Origin: Quercus robur
Taxonomy: Eukaryota; Streptophyta; Magnoliopsida; Fagales; Fagaceae
Direction of reading: 5' to 3'
Assembly (NCBI RefSeq): GCF_932294415.1
Contig: NC_065535.1
Coordinates: forward strand, 89,730,862-89,794,861
Length of the DNA: 64,000 nt
The notes under the pieces were generated by a model, which saw nothing but the letters and a program-made list of their open reading frames with translations, did not search any database and was not told where the DNA came from. Position 1 is the first letter of the stretch. The number at the start of each line of letters is the position of its first letter. The translations under genes were made by a program, and so were the position numbers. Shown piece after piece: positions 12,337-23,122 of the stretch.

Positions 12337-14424
12337 AAAGTTTTAAGCAACAATTAGCCTCGTGGAGACTCAAAATTTTACTTTGGAAAATAGCTTGGGA
12401 TGCTCTTCCTACTAGAGAAGACTTGAATAGGAAATGGCCTCAAAATGACTTATCTTGTGTGCTTTGTAACCACCCCACAGAATCCCTATGCCATCTGTTC
12501 ATTTGCCCCTTCTCTATCACGACATGCTCCCTTACTGAATGGCCATTAATCTTTCTAAGCTGGGTTCTACCAGCACCTTTGAGCTTGTAAAATGTTTGAT
12601 TTTCCCCCACAAAGTCCCTGTTAATTCCAAAAGAGGTTTCCCTTAAATTCATTCTCTTTATCTCCATCTTTATTGACAACATTTGGAGAATTTGAAACCA
12701 ATCTATTTCTGCAGGTCTCATTCCTATCTCAAAGAAAGCAGCAGCAGATATCAAGGGGCATATCAAGAGCACCTAGGAGCTTGGACAGCCCTCAAGTCCC
12801 ACATATCTGCCAAGTGGATGCCACCTCCTCCAGGCTGGGTCAAGATTAATTTTGATGTGGCCATCAGAAATTCATTCTCCATTGGGCTGCTGTTTGTAGG
12901 AATGATCTTGGAGATGTCATCTTTGCCCACACCACATTGATGCCTCCCTCTAATTCTCTCATTGGTGAAGTGAATGCTGCCCTCTTAGCATTAAAATTGG
13001 CTAATCATCATAATCTCACATTTTTCCAGTATGAAGGGGATTCAAAATCTGTGATTGACAATCAGCAGTCTCCTACACCCTCTATCCCAGATTTCTTGTT
13101 GGATGCTAGGCCCATTGTTTCTTCATCTTTAAAATCCCTATTCAGTTGGGAATTTTGTTTTGTATCCAGAAACCTTTAATTATTTTGCTTGTTGGGCTTC
13201 TTTTTGTAAATAGGATGGGCCTATTGCCATCTCTTCTCTTCCTAATTGGGTTTCTTATCCAGTAGTTAGAAATGGGCCCTCCCCCTCCCCCTCTCTTTTC
13301 TCTTAATATAATCTTCATTATCAACCAAAATATATATATATATATATAACTATAAATTAGCAATTACATAAGAACAAAGAAATCATTTACCCAAAATCAG
13401 ATTGGTCTACTGAATAACATTACACTAATCTCACAAGCAACATTTGTCTAGCAAGAACTTTTTTCCAAAACGTTCAAATTTTTTTCTTGTATTTATTTAA
13501 CTATTAAACTGTTTCATTCAGTGTGGCTGAAATGAAGGATAAACATCGAAATATTGGAAATATATATATTAATATGGAAGAGACTATCGATTTACAATCT
13601 GCTAGTTCTATTGTGTACAACAAGAACAGCTCGGATGCTCAAATGGAAGGTACAATATAGGTATTTGCAGCCATAACACAAGTTAACTCCAAGGAAAACA
13701 GTTACCAACAAACCAAAAGCATGCTCGAATGGTGTTTAGTTAAGGCAATGACAGTGAAAGTAAATACACATGGTGAGTTCTTACCCCAATCTTGAGCAAC
13801 ACTCTTTGACTTTGCGACAAGCAAATAACCTAAACCATTTCTATGCAATTCCTGGGCAACGCATACATTGCTTAGATATGCCCTCAAGAAGTCAGCTCCA
13901 ATCCCCTGTTCAAGTGAACCAAAAGCTCAATTATACTTCACCTGCCCTGTGAAGTTGTGACTGTCATGCTTTTGATTGGTCCAAAGCTCACTGGTTCCAC
14001 ACTCCATGCAAAACCATGCAGTGAGGCTTGTGGCTTGCATGTAACCCATGGCCCAATCAACACCCACAGTTGAACCACATAAAGTTTGTTGACATTAAAA
14101 AAAAAAAAAAAAAATCTGGAAGCCACATCAAATATATCATAATACAAATAAGGTTTAATAACTGATTTAGTATGGTCTCCAAAATAACGGGTGTTACAAT
14201 GACATTGCCCATAAACCCAAAACCTATGTATATATTGCATGTTACTTTCTTTTATGTATTAGGATAAAATAACAATGTTGAAATTACTTTTAAAGATAAT
14301 CCAGAAACAAATGTGTAGGAAGCTGGATTGCATAGTATTATCGGAAACATATATCATATCTTTTTACAAGATTAAACAGAATTGGGCTTAAACAATCCCT
14401 ATATTAAAATCCGGAGAATGAGAC

Positions 14425-14459
<35 letters not shown>

Positions 14460-17245
14460 TGATGATGATAATATCCAAGATACTGAAACAGGTCTGTTAG
14501 GCTCTAAACTTGTAGAAAATTATATGAATCCCAAATTCCCAATGTTAAACTATATGCGGATCAGGGGGAGTTATTATCTAATCCTAAAAGATTTTGTTGC
14601 TTGGTTGACAAGTTGAACAGTCTCACCATCACACATCTAGATATATTTTTTTGCAATTAGTGTTGTGAGTCAGTATATGGAAGCTCTTGTCTTCCACATT
14701 GGGACTAAAATAGAGGAAAAATATTCAATTTTCATAATGAAATATGCCAATTATGACATCCTGCATGTAATCCTACCAGAAATATGAATGGATATGCATA
14801 CGATCCAGAAAGTCAGAAGTGAAATATGATCAAATACCTCTGGTTTCATTCCTGTTATCTCATCTGGAAGCCTAAGGCACTGGTTAAGATCAAGGGTCCC
14901 AACTACAACCCGATCTTCTCCATTGTCAGAAAACTACAAAAGAATATAAGAAACACAATGTCACATAACAACACATGAAACACTAAATTTTTAGATCTAA
15001 AGTAAGAAATTTTATCAAAGACCATTACAAGGAAAACTTGATGTCCAAAGCTAATTACATATGAAACAACAAAGATTCAGATCTAAAGTGGTGCTTAATG
15101 GCTGTAAAGATTCAAAGATAAGCTGTTAAGCATTTCTTCATCACAATAGAAGCACTACAAGGGACACACAAATCCGCCAAAAACCCACGAGAAACACATG
15201 AAAATGAAAGTTCTTGCCATGTCAAAAAAAGGAAGCAAACATACCTTACATTCAGCACATAGATCATCTGAAAAGCTTGATAACTCTGATAATGGAAGAG
15301 TAGCATTTATGCAGGAAACTCTTCTGAAGCCCTCTCTTTTCCCAGCTACACGTTCTTTTAGTGCTTCAAACTCACGCTCGGCCAGGTCTCTCTTATGATC
15401 CTAATAGAACTTAACAAGGAAAAAGTACAATCAGTATAATCTGATTCCTGGAAAAAAGAAGAAGAAAAGCTCAAAAGTAGTTGACTCCAAAATGATTACT
15501 CCTATATCTTGTGGAAGTTGTGACTAGTGGCAGAAAATATACTGCTTCAAACAACATTTGTTAATCAGTTAAAAAGAGATAAGATGGGAGCAGCAACATA
15601 CATTTCACCTATTAAAAAAAAAAATACATTTCAGGTTTTCATAAGGGACATGAGAAAATCAATCGCATCTCCAAAAACCATGGAAAACTCACTAGCAATA
15701 AAAAGGTTGGTTTTGGCCCCAGATAGGTCCTAGGTACAAATCTTACCAAGTAAGAAAGAACCAAAAATGTATTAAGATCAAATGGAGATTGAAAAGGAGT
15801 GTGGCTTTAGTGTTTGCTCCTATTATGAGATTATCCGAGATACACTGACTAATTCTTTCCCTGGAAGAGTATTTGGTGTGTAAAGGCCCCTAGGAGGGTC
15901 TCACTCTTTGTTTGGACATCCAGTAGCCTGGAACAAGATTCTTACTCGTGATAACCTTATCAAGCGAGGATTTTCGTTGGTTGGATGGTGTTGCTTGTGC
16001 CGATGTAGTGGAGAGACATTAGATCATTTGTTGATCCATTGTGACGTAGCATATGTTTTATGGAGTCTAGTATTTAGAATTTTTGGGATTCATTGGATGT
16101 TACTGAGGAGGGTCATTGATCTCTTGTTTGGGTGGAGGAATTGTTTCAGGAAGCACTCATCAGAGATTTGGAACTTTGTGGCATTATGTTTGATGTGGTT
16201 ATTGTGGAAGGAGCAAAATGGCCATATATTTTAAAGATACAAAAAGATCAAAGGCCCAGTTGGAATCACTGCTACTTCAAACTATGCTACTTACAAATAG
16301 CAACTGCCTTCGAGATCTCACGGAATCACTTGACATTTGTACATAATTCTTTTAGTTTATGGTATGCTCCTCATCGTGAGCATGAAGTAATCTATTCTGC
16401 TTAATAAAAATATCATTAATTATCAAAAAAAGAAAGAACCAACAAACAACAACAATAACAAAAATTACCAAGTGGAACCTAATGATATCCATCCATTTAT
16501 ATTTCCAAACATAATACAATAAAGTTAGTGTTTGAACACATGATTTGCTCATCGTCCCGTTTCCTTCCCGGACAGAAAAACAATTATCTTAAAAGTAACT
16601 CAAAAAGTAAAACTTAACAATTTCTTTTCAATTGAAATTTGCTCCATTCTGTTTCATTATAACGAAACAAATTGTATTCCTTTTCTACAGTCCACACAGT
16701 CAAGGTACTATCAATCAAATCAGAAACAAAGAAACCAACTTACCTAATCAACCATTGCAAATTTTCCATTCCATTGCTGAAAGTAAAATTTTACCAAACA
16801 CAGTAAAGTTGACTTTTTTTTCTATGTTCTTTTGTTTTTGGGTCTAAATAAGAAAACCCAAATCTCAAAATTTGATTTTGTTATCAAATTTGAGAGAACA
16901 GAACAGAAAAGAAAAGAAAGTGTTTAAAGGACTCACATGGATGGCGTAAACAGTGGGAGCAAAGTTATAAAAGGAACGGACACGGAGACACGAGGCTGCC
17001 CAGAGCTGATCTTCTGAGAATGCCTCGGCAACGTTCAACAAGGACGTGTCAACTGTGGTGGTGGTGGTGGCGGTGGTGGTGCAGAGGTGAGAAGCAACAG
17101 TGAGTTGAGGTTGAAGGCGGCGAGAGGAATAAAGGGTCCTTTGGAAAGAGAAGGAAGAGAGGCTGCAATTTGAGTTGAGTGGTGTGTGAGAGATAGAGGA
17201 AGAAGATGGATAAGTGACATGAGGAGAGGGTAAGAGGAGCGCCAT
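12011..17245 (-). CDS. Plastid-type GNAT N-acetyltransferase (five exons)
   Basis: GCN5-related acetyltransferase using acetyl-CoA. Plant plastid GNATs acetylate protein N-termini and lysines. Exons (minus strand): 16937-17245, 15245-15400, 14838-14933, 13785-13905 and 12011-12180. Lengths 309+156+96+121+170 give 852 bases and 283 aa plus stop, and every junction is GT-AG and in phase. Residues 1 to about 60 are Ser/Thr/Pro-rich with few acidic residues, like a chloroplast transit peptide. Exon 2 gives FEALKERVAGKREG and FSDDLCAECK. Exon 3 gives the beta strand VVVGTLDLNQCLRLP. Exon 4 carries LSNVCVAQELHRNGLGYLLV, the acetyl-CoA-binding R-x-G-x-G loop. Exon 5 gives VHVAIDNEPAKNLYMKSSF and ends RRLLLWTGLPGTQL. 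The ATG at 17245 is chosen because the upstream in-frame codon is TTG. Introns 1 and 4 carry antisense LINE fragments. Which Arabidopsis GNAT is the orthologue is not certain. Confidence 0.88.
12301..12334. repeat. GA microsatellite in GNAT intron 4
   Basis: An uninterrupted GA dinucleotide run of about 16 units, lying just beside the LINE fragment in the same intron. Confidence 0.9.
12352..13345 (+). mobile_element. 5'-truncated LINE (L1-type), zinc-binding and RNase H portions
   Basis: The plus strand reads LLWKIAWDALPTREDLN and CVLCNHPTESLCHLFICP, a zf-RVT-type module, and then PPPGWVKINFDVA with EVNAALLALKL and YEGDSKSVI. These last three give the D, E, D acidic residues of an RNase H domain. 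This order is typical of the 3' end of plant L1-type LINE ORF2. The frame is broken, with an apparent single-base shift near 12885, and the reverse transcriptase core is absent. It sits in intron 4 of the GNAT gene, antisense to it. A TA microsatellite follows at about 13330-13348. No clear target duplication was found. Confidence 0.8.
15752..16442 (+). mobile_element. 5'-truncated LINE with a perfect 13-bp target duplication
   Basis: The body is about 15765-16429 and is flanked by identical AAGAAAGAACCAA at 15752-15764 and 16430-16442. The plus strand reads TRDNLIKRGFSLVGWCCLCR and GETLDHLLIHCDVAY, a zf-RVT domain from the end of LINE ORF2. It is followed by a short 3' UTR and an A-rich tail (ATTATCAAAAAAAG). 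It lies antisense in GNAT intron 1. The intact flanking duplication suggests that this insertion is younger than the one in intron 4. Confidence 0.88.
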
Positions 17246-17522
17246 TTCTTTTCTTTTGTCCAAATTTCTCTCTACTCTGCAAACGTTTTGCTCCTTCCCT
17301 TTTTTTGCCTTTCATATCCTTTCTACTCTTTTTGGACCTTCCTGACTTATCTCAGTAGTATTATTTATTTATTTGCCCATTATCTGCTTGTTTTTCTTTT
17401 GTTTTATTCTAGATTTAGGATTTGGATTTCTCTTTGAAATGGTGAGTATCCGATTAACGGCTGAGATTTAACTAAAATCAATTTATATTTTGAAATATGT
17501 CACATCATTTAAAAGACACTAA
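17246..17522. other. GNAT 5' UTR and promoter region
   Basis: Sequence upstream of the GNAT start codon on the minus strand: a short pyrimidine/purine-rich leader, then AT-rich DNA, ending at the MITE that starts at 17523. No confident TATA box was assigned. Confidence 0.4.
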
Positions 17523-18434
17523 GAGTGACCACATCGGTTCATGTATTATACACACCCATTTTTACACTAAAAACCTACTTTTTCTATTTTACACATCTAT
17601 TTTTACAAAACACCCACATTAGTTTATCTATTCTATCATTTGTTTTATTTAAATAATCATTTTCTTACTTTTCTTATTATTATTTTATCTTAAACCCTCT
17701 CTCTCCACACACGAGACTCTGTTCTAGAGTCTTCTCTGAAACTACTTTCTATTCCAACATTTTCACTCTTCTCTGAAACTCCTCTCTATTCCAAACTCTC
17801 TGAAATTTCAATCCAAACAGGGAGCACGATGCCGATTTGAAACTCCGATCCAAGTTGAAATTTCCATATAAAATTCAAACACTGATCTGAAATTTCCATC
17901 TGAAACTCCGATCCAAGCACGACGTCGATCTGAAACTCCGATCCAAGCACGACGAGAAAAACTCCAATCCAAGCACGACGAGAAGAATGCCGATCCAAGC
18001 ACTCCGATCCAAGCACGCCGATTCGCCACAAGCGCTGATCCTTTCCTCTCTGTCTCCGTTGGTGTGTCCGTGTGTGGGTGTATTTGGTTTTGTGGTGTCT
18101 GTAGGTGATTTTGTTGTTGATTTTGTGGTTGATTTTTGATTTTGTCTATGGGAGTGTGTGTATCAGAGGAAGAAGTAGATGATGAGGGCGTTGGTTGTGC
18201 AGATGGAGAAGAGAGAGAAAAAAAATGAGCGAAATTAGAAATTATTAAAATAATGTATAGACGAGCTACAGTAACTGTGTATATATGCACGGTTACTGTA
18301 GCTCATGGAAATTTTTAGAAGACTTTACACAGTTTTACATGAGCTAATGTGGGAGTTTTTTTTTTTGCCAAAATGTGTAAAATGAAGGAATTTTTGTATT
18401 ATAAAAGAGTTTCAACCAACTGATGTGGATGCTC
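17523..18434. mobile_element. PIF/Harbinger-like (Tourist-type) MITE, 912 bp, with hairpin
   Basis: The ends are inverted repeats: GAGTGACCACATCGGTT on the left against GAGCATCCACATCAGTT (reverse complement of the right end). Both are flanked by TAA, the expected 3-bp target duplication. Inside are a diverged tandem array of about 20 bp around 17890-18020 (CTCCGATCCAAGCACGACG-like) and a strong hairpin at 18263-18304 with a GAGCTACAGTAAC stem and a TATATGCA-like loop. There is no transposase frame. Related elements with similar TAA-flanked GAGCA ends occur elsewhere in the window. Confidence 0.8.
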
Positions 18435-18483
18435 TAACACTGACCTAACATTTTAGGGAGACTTAATAGAGCCAAGGAAAACA

Positions 18484-18640
18484 AATGTGAGTTTCAAAGG
18501 GCTTGTTTGGTCGCCCATTTTGAACACACTTTTGAGCATTTTAAACTACATTACACACTTTTTCACCCACACGTATATCAAAAACACCCAAATAACATTA
18601 CTCAAACTCCTCTACAAACACCCCCCAAGTGTTCTTTCAT
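18484..18640. mobile_element. Partial MITE related to the 18782-18921 element
   Basis: GGGCTTGTTTGGTCGCCCAT followed by ACACTTTTTCACCCACACGTATATCAAAAACACCC closely parallels the start and interior of the element at 18782-18921, but no matching right terminus is found. It looks like a truncated relative. Confidence 0.5.
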
Positions 18641-18781
18641 TTGACTCTTTGGGGCTCTCTCCTCTCATCACATCTCAGTTTCTTTCTCACTCTCGACAAA
18701 GCCCAGCCATGGCTGACTTCTCCTTGCCCGCACATCACCATGATTGACAGTTCTTATGACCGAAATCACCCCGAAGATTTG

Positions 18782-18921
18782 GGGCCTGTTTGGTTGGTTA
18801 GTTCTAACTAACATTTTCACATTTTAAACAACATTTCACACATTTCAACACACTTTTTTACCCACATGTATATCAAAAACACTCAAACAACATTATTCAA
18901 ACTAACCAACCAAACAGGCCC
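18782..18921. mobile_element. Short MITE with perfect 22-bp terminal inverted repeats
   Basis: A 140-bp element that begins GGGCCTGTTTGGTTGGTTAG and ends with its exact reverse complement; the perfect arms span 18782-18803 and 18900-18921. No convincing target duplication was recognised, so the superfamily is left open. The GGGCCTGTTTGG terminus is of a kind commonly seen in plant MITEs. Confidence 0.8.
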
Positions 18922-19297
18922 ATATCAGCTTTCTAAATCCCACCCAAAAAAAAATCTTAGTTCAAATTTTGATATCTGATATATGGTTTTGTTCTTTCTT
19001 ATCTTTTTTTCTTTGTCAAAGAGCAACTTTTTCTTTCATTTATAGCACTAAAGATTATACCTTTCTTTGATTGAAATTTTTTCCTTTCCTTGCTTTAGAT
19101 CTGTGGTAACTGTAGTGAGTCTCTCCCATCTCAATGTCTCTCTTTTTATCCTTGGGTCTTATTTTCTTTCAGTTTTGATCAGTTTGATAACTGTGTTTTC
19201 GTTTTGGCATTAACTAATAGTAAGTTCCAATTTAGTTGACGGAAACAATCATAAAATCTTCTTTTCCAAGTTATATATTTATATTATGGGTCCGGTT

Positions 19298-19446
19298 AAT
19301 GTGTGCCCTTAGGGTACACATTAAACCATCCATTTTTTGAAACATTTTCTCGAGAATTGAAAAGGCATTGCTTTTTGCTTTTTCAATTCTCGAGAAAATG
19401 TTTCAAAAAATGATCAATTATTGTGTGCCCTTAGGGCACACATTAG
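19298..19446. repeat. Fold-back element (nested palindrome, about 148 bp)
   Basis: Two arms of about 35 bp (19331-19365 and about 19377-19412; core TTTTCTCGAGAATTG) are almost exact reverse complements separated by a loop of about 12 bp. Each outer end is itself a small palindrome, TGTGTGCCCTTAGGGTACACA on the left and TGTGTGCCCTTAGGGCACACA on the right. The whole unit would fold into a long stem. No coding capacity. The likely origin is a fold-back transposon or MITE. Confidence 0.85.
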
Positions 19447-20640
19447 CAAAATCCTTATATTATTTTAATAATAATGATAATATGTTGATTAAATTGTATA
19501 TAAAAGTTTATTAAATTTTGAAGTTTCAAATTTTAAAATTTAAAATAAGTATGTATCACTTGTCAAATAAAAAAAAACTTATAAAAATAAATAAAAGATG
19601 CTTAAAGGAGTTACTCTTCAAATCTATGCTGGCAGTTTGGTTTTGTGTTTACAAGAATTGATTATTAAAGAATTCTCTTGGGATTGATCGAACCCATCTT
19701 GTTGCATTATCAGCCTTTTTATAGTTGAGCTCATCACTCTTCTGTATTTAGTTAATTTATTGTAAACCTCTTGGTATAATTGTTGGGGGAGTCAAGCCAT
19801 CAGAAATTGTCTAAATCTGCAAAACCTTCTTAAAAAGTAGATCTTAAAGGATGCAAGACTTTTTTTTTCTTGCCCCATTTTCTATGAGAATCATGTGTTA
19901 TAGTGGTGAAAAAGGTTGTTTATTGTCACAATCATGTTGTTATGGCTTCAATGACTATAAATTCATAGCAATTGACATGTACTTTGATTTCCTATTTTGT
20001 GTTACAGGGCTTGGATTTTGTGGTGAGTGAAGTGAAGAAATCAGGCTCATATTGTTATAAACCAACAACTAGGGTGCGGTGGTAAAGCCTTAGTGGGAAG
20101 TATAAAAGAGATCTAGGTGAAGATAGAGAAACTTCCCAAAAGTTGAGCAAGTATTTGTAACTCAGCAGGAATTATTATATGTATTTGATTTGAAGATTGC
20201 TTTCTTTGTTGAAAACGTGAACCTTGAATGGTTTCATGTTGAATTTCTTTTGCAACTCTTGTATAAGTGATAAGAGTTTCTTATCTTATGTATTTAACAA
20301 GCAAGATTTCTGGTAGTAGCTTCTGTTGTTTCCATTCATGAATCTTATTTGGAGGATTTTTCTTTTTATGGTCATCTTGTGCTTCAAAACAAGCTATGTA
20401 CCTGAAATGTATCCTAATTCCATATATTCAAATGTATAAAGTATACTCAAAACACTAGTACACCATTACCAAACCAATTGGTATATAAACAACCATTAGA
20501 GCATTTGTCCACAACTTATGTCAAAGATTACAAAACATGATTCTAAATTAGAAAAACAGCATCCTAAGCTAGAAAAATGGCTTGACTATGTGCACCATCC
20601 TATGCACTCCACTTAAGACTAATTTCACAGATATTTGGCT
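19447..20640. other. Intergenic region; possible unrecognised transcript
   Basis: No protein family is recognised. A patch at 20007-20075 reads GLDFVVSEVKKSGSYCYKPT in one plus-strand frame after an AG and then stops. It could be an exon of a short or decayed gene, but no partner exon was found. Confidence 0.3.
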
Positions 20641-22195
20641 CAATTGGTAGAGAGTTGAGTTCAACTGCAAATCGGTAGTCATGCAACAAGATGGATCCAA
20701 TCAATACCAAGAGGATTCCTCAAATAATCAATTCCTACAAACACCAAAACCAAACCACGAAAGAGATGATACCAGTAAGCCTTATTATTTGACAAGTGAA
20801 TCAAGTGATACAAACTGTATTAGTAAACAGGAAAATTTATATACAAGCATCATACATTTTTTTTTGGATAAGTGTATACAAGCAGCATACATAGACTCCC
20901 TCTAATAATTATAAACCAAAACTTTTTAGCTTAAACTGATAAATTTTTGCTGAAAGTGTAAAAAAAAAAAGAAGTTAAAACTTAACTGAATAGTACAATG
21001 AGACCCATAAGTAGTACCAAAAAGTGTAACCAAACCCATAAATAATACCAAAAAGAAGCTAAAAACTAAAATAAACTAAAACTTTTATCAGCTTTCACTC
21101 ACAATACAGTCTAAAATTCAAATTATTAACAATGTCTACAAAGGAAGGGGTACAAACACTACCAAATCTAGTAGAATACTCATACAATGACAACAAAAAT
21201 AAAGATTTTAGCTCAATAATTGATAACTAAAAGCCATTAAGCGTGTGGTTACTTATTTCTATCATCTATCCTTATTGTCCATATAAGTAAAGGGGTATCC
21301 TAAAAAGAAGCAATTACATATGAAAGCTTATTTCAAGTTGCGACTATGATCTGATGACTACCAAACTTACATTAGCATTCAAATCAGTCCCGCCAATAAC
21401 CCAATTTTAAAACCCAAGAAAAATCATCAAGCTTTATGCTTAATAATAAAACTCAATCATCTAGCCAATCAAAAGTGAAACAAAAAGATATCCAAGGGTT
21501 CGGTAAACAAAATAAAAATTAAAGAAAAAAAAAACAGAGAAAGACTCATACACCAACTACAATTACCCCAAATCTATAACAAAGAAGGAAAAGAATTTCA
21601 ATTAAAGAAAAGCATAATACTTCGTGCTATAAATGAAAGAAAGGGATGATCTTGGCAAAGAAAACAAGAAAAGAAAAGGGAAAAAAATACATAAATTTGA
21701 TATCAAAATTTCCTTTAGAAATAGAGGTGGATGGCTGAAACACAGTTGGTGCACAACTGTGTGTGGGTGCAAGGAGAGCTGAAGAAGCTTAACCATTGCT
21801 GGGTTTGATGGGAGGGAGAGAGAAATAGAGAGGAGAGGGATACAGAGTTAGAGAAGAAAACCTAGACGTTGAAACTAAGGTTAGTTTAGCTTTTTACTCA
21901 GTTAAGTCTCCTGTTAGTACTTTTAAATGACGTGGCAGATTTTAGGCCATGGATTTATATTAAATCAATCTCAGCCCTTAACTGGACACTCTCCATTTCT
22001 AATGACAGGATCCAAATCCCCAGATTTCTAACAATTCTACCAAACTGCATTAGTATAATGGAATTATATGGTCAAAAGTATAATTATTTATCACATAAAA
22101 AAAAAAGTTTAATTATTTATGATTATTTTATTAAACTTTTCTCTTTACTCCATGTATCTATCTCTCCTTTTCTATTGCTTCCAAGGAAACACAAG
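20641..22195. other. Intergenic region
   Basis: No gene can be supported. At about 20900-21110 there is a diverged MITE-like stretch with AAACTTTTTAGCTTAAACTG near its start and CTAAAACTTTTATCAGCTTT near its end. Short open frames on either strand have no recognisable similarity. Confidence 0.35.
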
Positions 22196-22208
22196 TGAGC
22201 TATTTTGG

Positions 22209-22305
22209 TTGACGCACCCACCAGTAGGACGTGTCCTCGGTGGTAGACGCACCCATTGGTGGGATGCATCCTAGGTCAATTTTTTTTTTTTTTTTAGGAC
22301 GCAGC
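22209..22305. repeat. Short tandem duplication (about 36-bp unit, two copies)
   Basis: GACGCACCCACCAGTAGGACGTGTCCT is followed directly by the diverged copy GACGCACCCATTGGTGGGATGCATCCT, then a poly-T run and a third partial fragment (AGGACGCAGCCTA). Confidence 0.65.
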
Positions 22306-22613
22306 CTAATTCGGTTTAAAACAATTCTAAATGATCCGAAATAGAACCCGATATGGCCCAAATACTTATAAAATAAGAAATTAAAAAAAAAAACTTTAAT
22401 TTCAAACTTATCTTTTATTTAGTTTTAGTTTCAAAATTTCAATATTATATTCTAATTTATGAACATCATGTAATGGTTATGTATTCATTTTATTATCTAC
22501 TATTACTCTTAAATTAATATATGTTTACTATTATATGGAAAAAAAATGGTTCTGAAAAAAAAATGCTTAGCAATACGTAGAAAATATATATTTAATAATT
22601 AATTAATAAATGT

Positions 22614-23122
22614 ATCTCATTGCATCGGTGTCCTACTTTTTAAAAAATTGTCATGTTGCCGCATTGCACTCACACCCAAACCCAAATCCACACTTGTGCT
22701 TCCTAGATTGCTTCTCGGAGTCTCATACTTCTCTCTCATTGTCTTCCTCTCTTCTTCTCTCACTCTCTTCCTTAGCCACCTTCAATTTACCACCCCATGT
22801 CGTTGATCTGCTACGCCATGTCGTGGGTAGTGGATAGTGGTGGGGTTCCGATCCGATGGGTGGGTAGTGGTGGGGCTCCGATCTAGTGGTGGGCTATAGG
22901 TAGTGGTGGTGGTGGTGGCAGCTTTGGGTTTTGAATTTTTTTTTATTTGTTTTTTTATATTGAATGAGTTTTTTTAGGTTATTTTAATGTGTTGTATATA
23001 TTATTTTAATGTGTTGTATGAAAAAATAGAATATCAATTATAAAATGGTGTGTTAAAATAGGTAAAGTAATTTTTTGATATATGAAAATATAATTTGTTT
23101 AGCACAGTTGATGTTGATGTTC
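22614..23122. mobile_element. Probable degraded MITE of the GAGCATC-ended family
   Basis: The right end, CAGTTGATGTTGATGTTC, closely resembles the right end of the element finishing at 62622 (CAGTTGATGGGAATGCTC). The interior GTGTTAAAATAGGTAAAGTAA also matches that element's interior. A GTGGTGGGG-rich patch lies inside. The left boundary is not clear. Confidence 0.4.

Noticed and set aside
15908..16234. 108-codon ORF considered as a host gene
   Set aside because: The zf-RVT motif, A tail and perfect 13-bp flanking duplication show that it is a LINE fragment.
20641..20700. Possible tRNA-like sequence (GGCTCAATTGGTAGAGAGTT)
   Set aside because: It has an A-box-like word only. No B box, tail or duplication was found.
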